Assembly (NCBI RefSeq): GCF_029269825.1
Contig: NZ_JARJHU010000005.1
Span: forward strand, 558,001-622,000
Origin: Pedobacter sp. JY14-1
GTDB lineage: Bacteria > Bacteroidota > Bacteroidia > Sphingobacteriales > Sphingobacteriaceae
Direction of reading: 5' to 3'
DNA: 64,000 nucleotides
Shown piece after piece: positions 62,875 through 64,000 of this stretch (position 1 is the stretch's first letter; the number at the start of each line of letters is the position of its first letter). Below the pieces are notes generated by a model. The model saw only the letters and a list, made by a program, of their open reading frames with translations. It had not been told where the DNA came from and did not search any database. Position numbers and translations under genes: made by a program.

Positions 62875-64000
62875 TCGTCGTTTAATGCAAAGACAGGCTT
62901 TCTGGTCATCCAGGCCCCACTCGTAAAATCCGGGAATTCTACCGTTTCGTTACCCATTTCTATAGACTGCTCGCTCAGGGGAGTTATTGCACTCCAGGCT
63001 GCAGCGTCATATACATCCATTGGTGTAGCGACACCACGCTTCGCAGATTCAATGAAGGCATGTATCACAAAAAAGTCCATGCCACCATGCCCGGCCCCTT
63101 CCGCATCCTTACTATACTTTTTCCACAGCGGATGGTCATATTTTTCCAGCCACGCCTTCGCATCTTCCCACTGGTGCGGCTTGCTGATACCTTCCACGTA
63201 AATACTCTTATTCACGTCCATCCACAGGCCATGCGTACCTTGTACTCTAAAGCCGAGTGAGTAAGGCCTGGGCAGATTCGTATCGTGTTGTAAGATCACA
63301 GTTTCACCGTTGGCACAGTCAATCGTGGTCGTCACAATATCACCAAGCCTGAAATTTACTTTTGTATTCGGATGGTCTGCACCACCTTTATCTACAATAT
63401 AGTTATGTAACCCCCTGGATTTCGTGGCAAAGGAATTGAGTTTCAGGAAACGGTTACCCCGGTTAATATTAATGTAGTTGGCGACAGGGCCAATACCGTG
63501 TGTAGGGTATAGGTCGCCATTACGGTGCACTGAATGGTTGGTACGCCAGCGTGCCTCCGAAAAGCCCTTTTCATCAAACTCCACACCGCCTCCATAAGGT
63601 TTAACCCCGTCATTGAATTTCACCTCCCTCAGATCATGCTGGTAGCCGCCCTGCAAATGGATCAGTTCACCGAAAACTCCCTGCCTGACCATATTCAGAA
63701 CAGCCATGACATCACGACGGTAACACACATTCTCCAGCATCATGACATGGGCATTATGCTGTTCCGCAGCGTGAACTACGTCCCAGTGGTCCTGAAGCGT
63801 GATGCCCAGCATTACCTCGGTAGCAACATATTTAAGCCCGGCATGAAGTGAAGCAATGATCATCGGCTTGTGCCATTCCCAGGGTGTGGCGATGAGCACA
63901 GATTGCAGTCCCTTCACCTCCAGCAGCTTATTCCATGCATAATCGTCTCCGGTAAATACCTTCGGCATTGGCTTGCCGCTTTTAGTGATCATTGATTTCG
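62868..64000 (-). CDS. GH109-like Gfo/Idh/MocA family glycosidase, 5' end cut off by the window
   Basis: About 377 codons, open to the window edge. An in-frame ATG at 63992 is probably internal, because the Rossmann GxGxxG strand and about 80 residues should lie before it. SVLIATPWEWHKPMIIASL, MMLENVCYRRDVMAVLNMVR, HRNGDLYPTHGIGPVANYIN and GAGHGGMDFFVIH match GH109 proteins, which use bound NAD to cleave alpha-N-acetylgalactosaminides by an oxidation-elimination route. The conserved His of YPTHG is present. Many GH109 members carry a Tat signal, not visible here. A plain sugar dehydrogenase remains possible. Confidence 0.8.
   Translation of the reverse strand, partial: KSMITKSGKPMPKVFTGDDYAWNKLLEVKGLQSVLIATPWEWHKPMIIASLHAGLKYVATEVMLGITLQDHWDVVHAAEQHNAHVMMLENVCYRRDVMAVLNMVRQGVFGELIHLQGGYQHDLREVKFNDGVKPYGGGVEFDEKGFSEARWRTNHSVHRNGDLYPTHGIGPVANYININRGNRFLKLNSFATKSRGLHNYIVDKGGADHPNTKVNFRLGDIVTTTIDCANGETVILQHDTNLPRPYSLGFRVQGTHGLWMDVNKSIYVEGISKPHQWEDAKAWLEKYDHPLWKKYSKDAEGAGHGGMDFFVIHAFIESAKRGVATPMDVYDAAAWSAITPLSEQSIEMGNETVEFPDFTSGAWMTRKPVFALNDDY

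Noticed and set aside
1-64000. CRISPR array, insertion sequence or prophage
   Set aside because: No regular spaced repeats, transposase, integrase or phage structural gene was seen on either strand.

Overview
The window is a chromosomal segment from a member of the Bacteroidota, most likely family Sphingobacteriaceae (Pedobacter/Mucilaginibacter type). The basis is the two SusC/SusD pairs, a MurF-alanine racemase fusion, a Rho factor with a long low-complexity insert, a short Bacteroidetes-type AMP nucleosidase, and promoters of the form TTTG-N18-21-TAnnTTTG ahead of several tRNA genes. Nothing marks it as plasmid or phage: I found no transposase, integrase or CRISPR array.

Layout. 1-5.2 kb: start of recR (cut by the window edge), a sodium:solute symporter, a LOG-family protein, an ECF sigma factor, and a cytoplasmic two-component pair read divergently. 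5.2-13.5 kb: tRNA-Gly, a 1271-residue secreted GH31 enzyme with dockerin-like and cohesin-like modules, an acyltransferase, an SDR/AraC pair, a decayed DUF3050 gene, tRNA-Leu and tRNA-Gly, recX. 13.6-42.7 kb: mostly housekeeping, namely a signal-less substrate-binding protein, a PLP enzyme, murF-alr, DUF502, tRNA-Cys, DUF2147 and a BNR protein, tRNA-Leu, an MBL hydrolase, lolA, ftsK, pspC-like, pyrF, rho, pssA, an HPt protein, folK, sppA, a tight polX-DUF4254-GT9-sixA cluster, AMP nucleosidase, clpX, clpP, tig, tRNA-Leu, a universal stress protein, a second LOG protein and ypdA.

42.7-53.6 kb: two tandem SusC/SusD outer-membrane uptake pairs with no enzyme gene beside them, then about 0.87 kb of non-coding DNA with two related hairpins, then two identical tRNA-Pro genes. 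53.6-64 kb: DUF4180, an AraC/SDR pair, and a carbohydrate locus. That locus holds a GH95 alpha-fucosidase and an FAD oxidoreductase in one operon that ends in a truncated lipoprotein ORF, a divergent PAS histidine kinase followed by the wreck of its response regulator, a LacI regulator, and a GH109-like NAD-dependent glycosidase cut by the window edge. Fucosidase plus alpha-N-acetylgalactosaminidase-type enzymes point to host-type or mucin-like glycans as a possible target.

The least expected items are three gene remnants that ordinary ORF calling misses (DUF3050 at 12.4 kb, a lipoprotein start at 56.0 kb, a receiver domain at 61.7 kb), a PolX whose polymerase active site is lost, and the paired hairpins with compensating stem changes at 52.85-53.05 kb. 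I did not find a clearly new defence or metabolic system.
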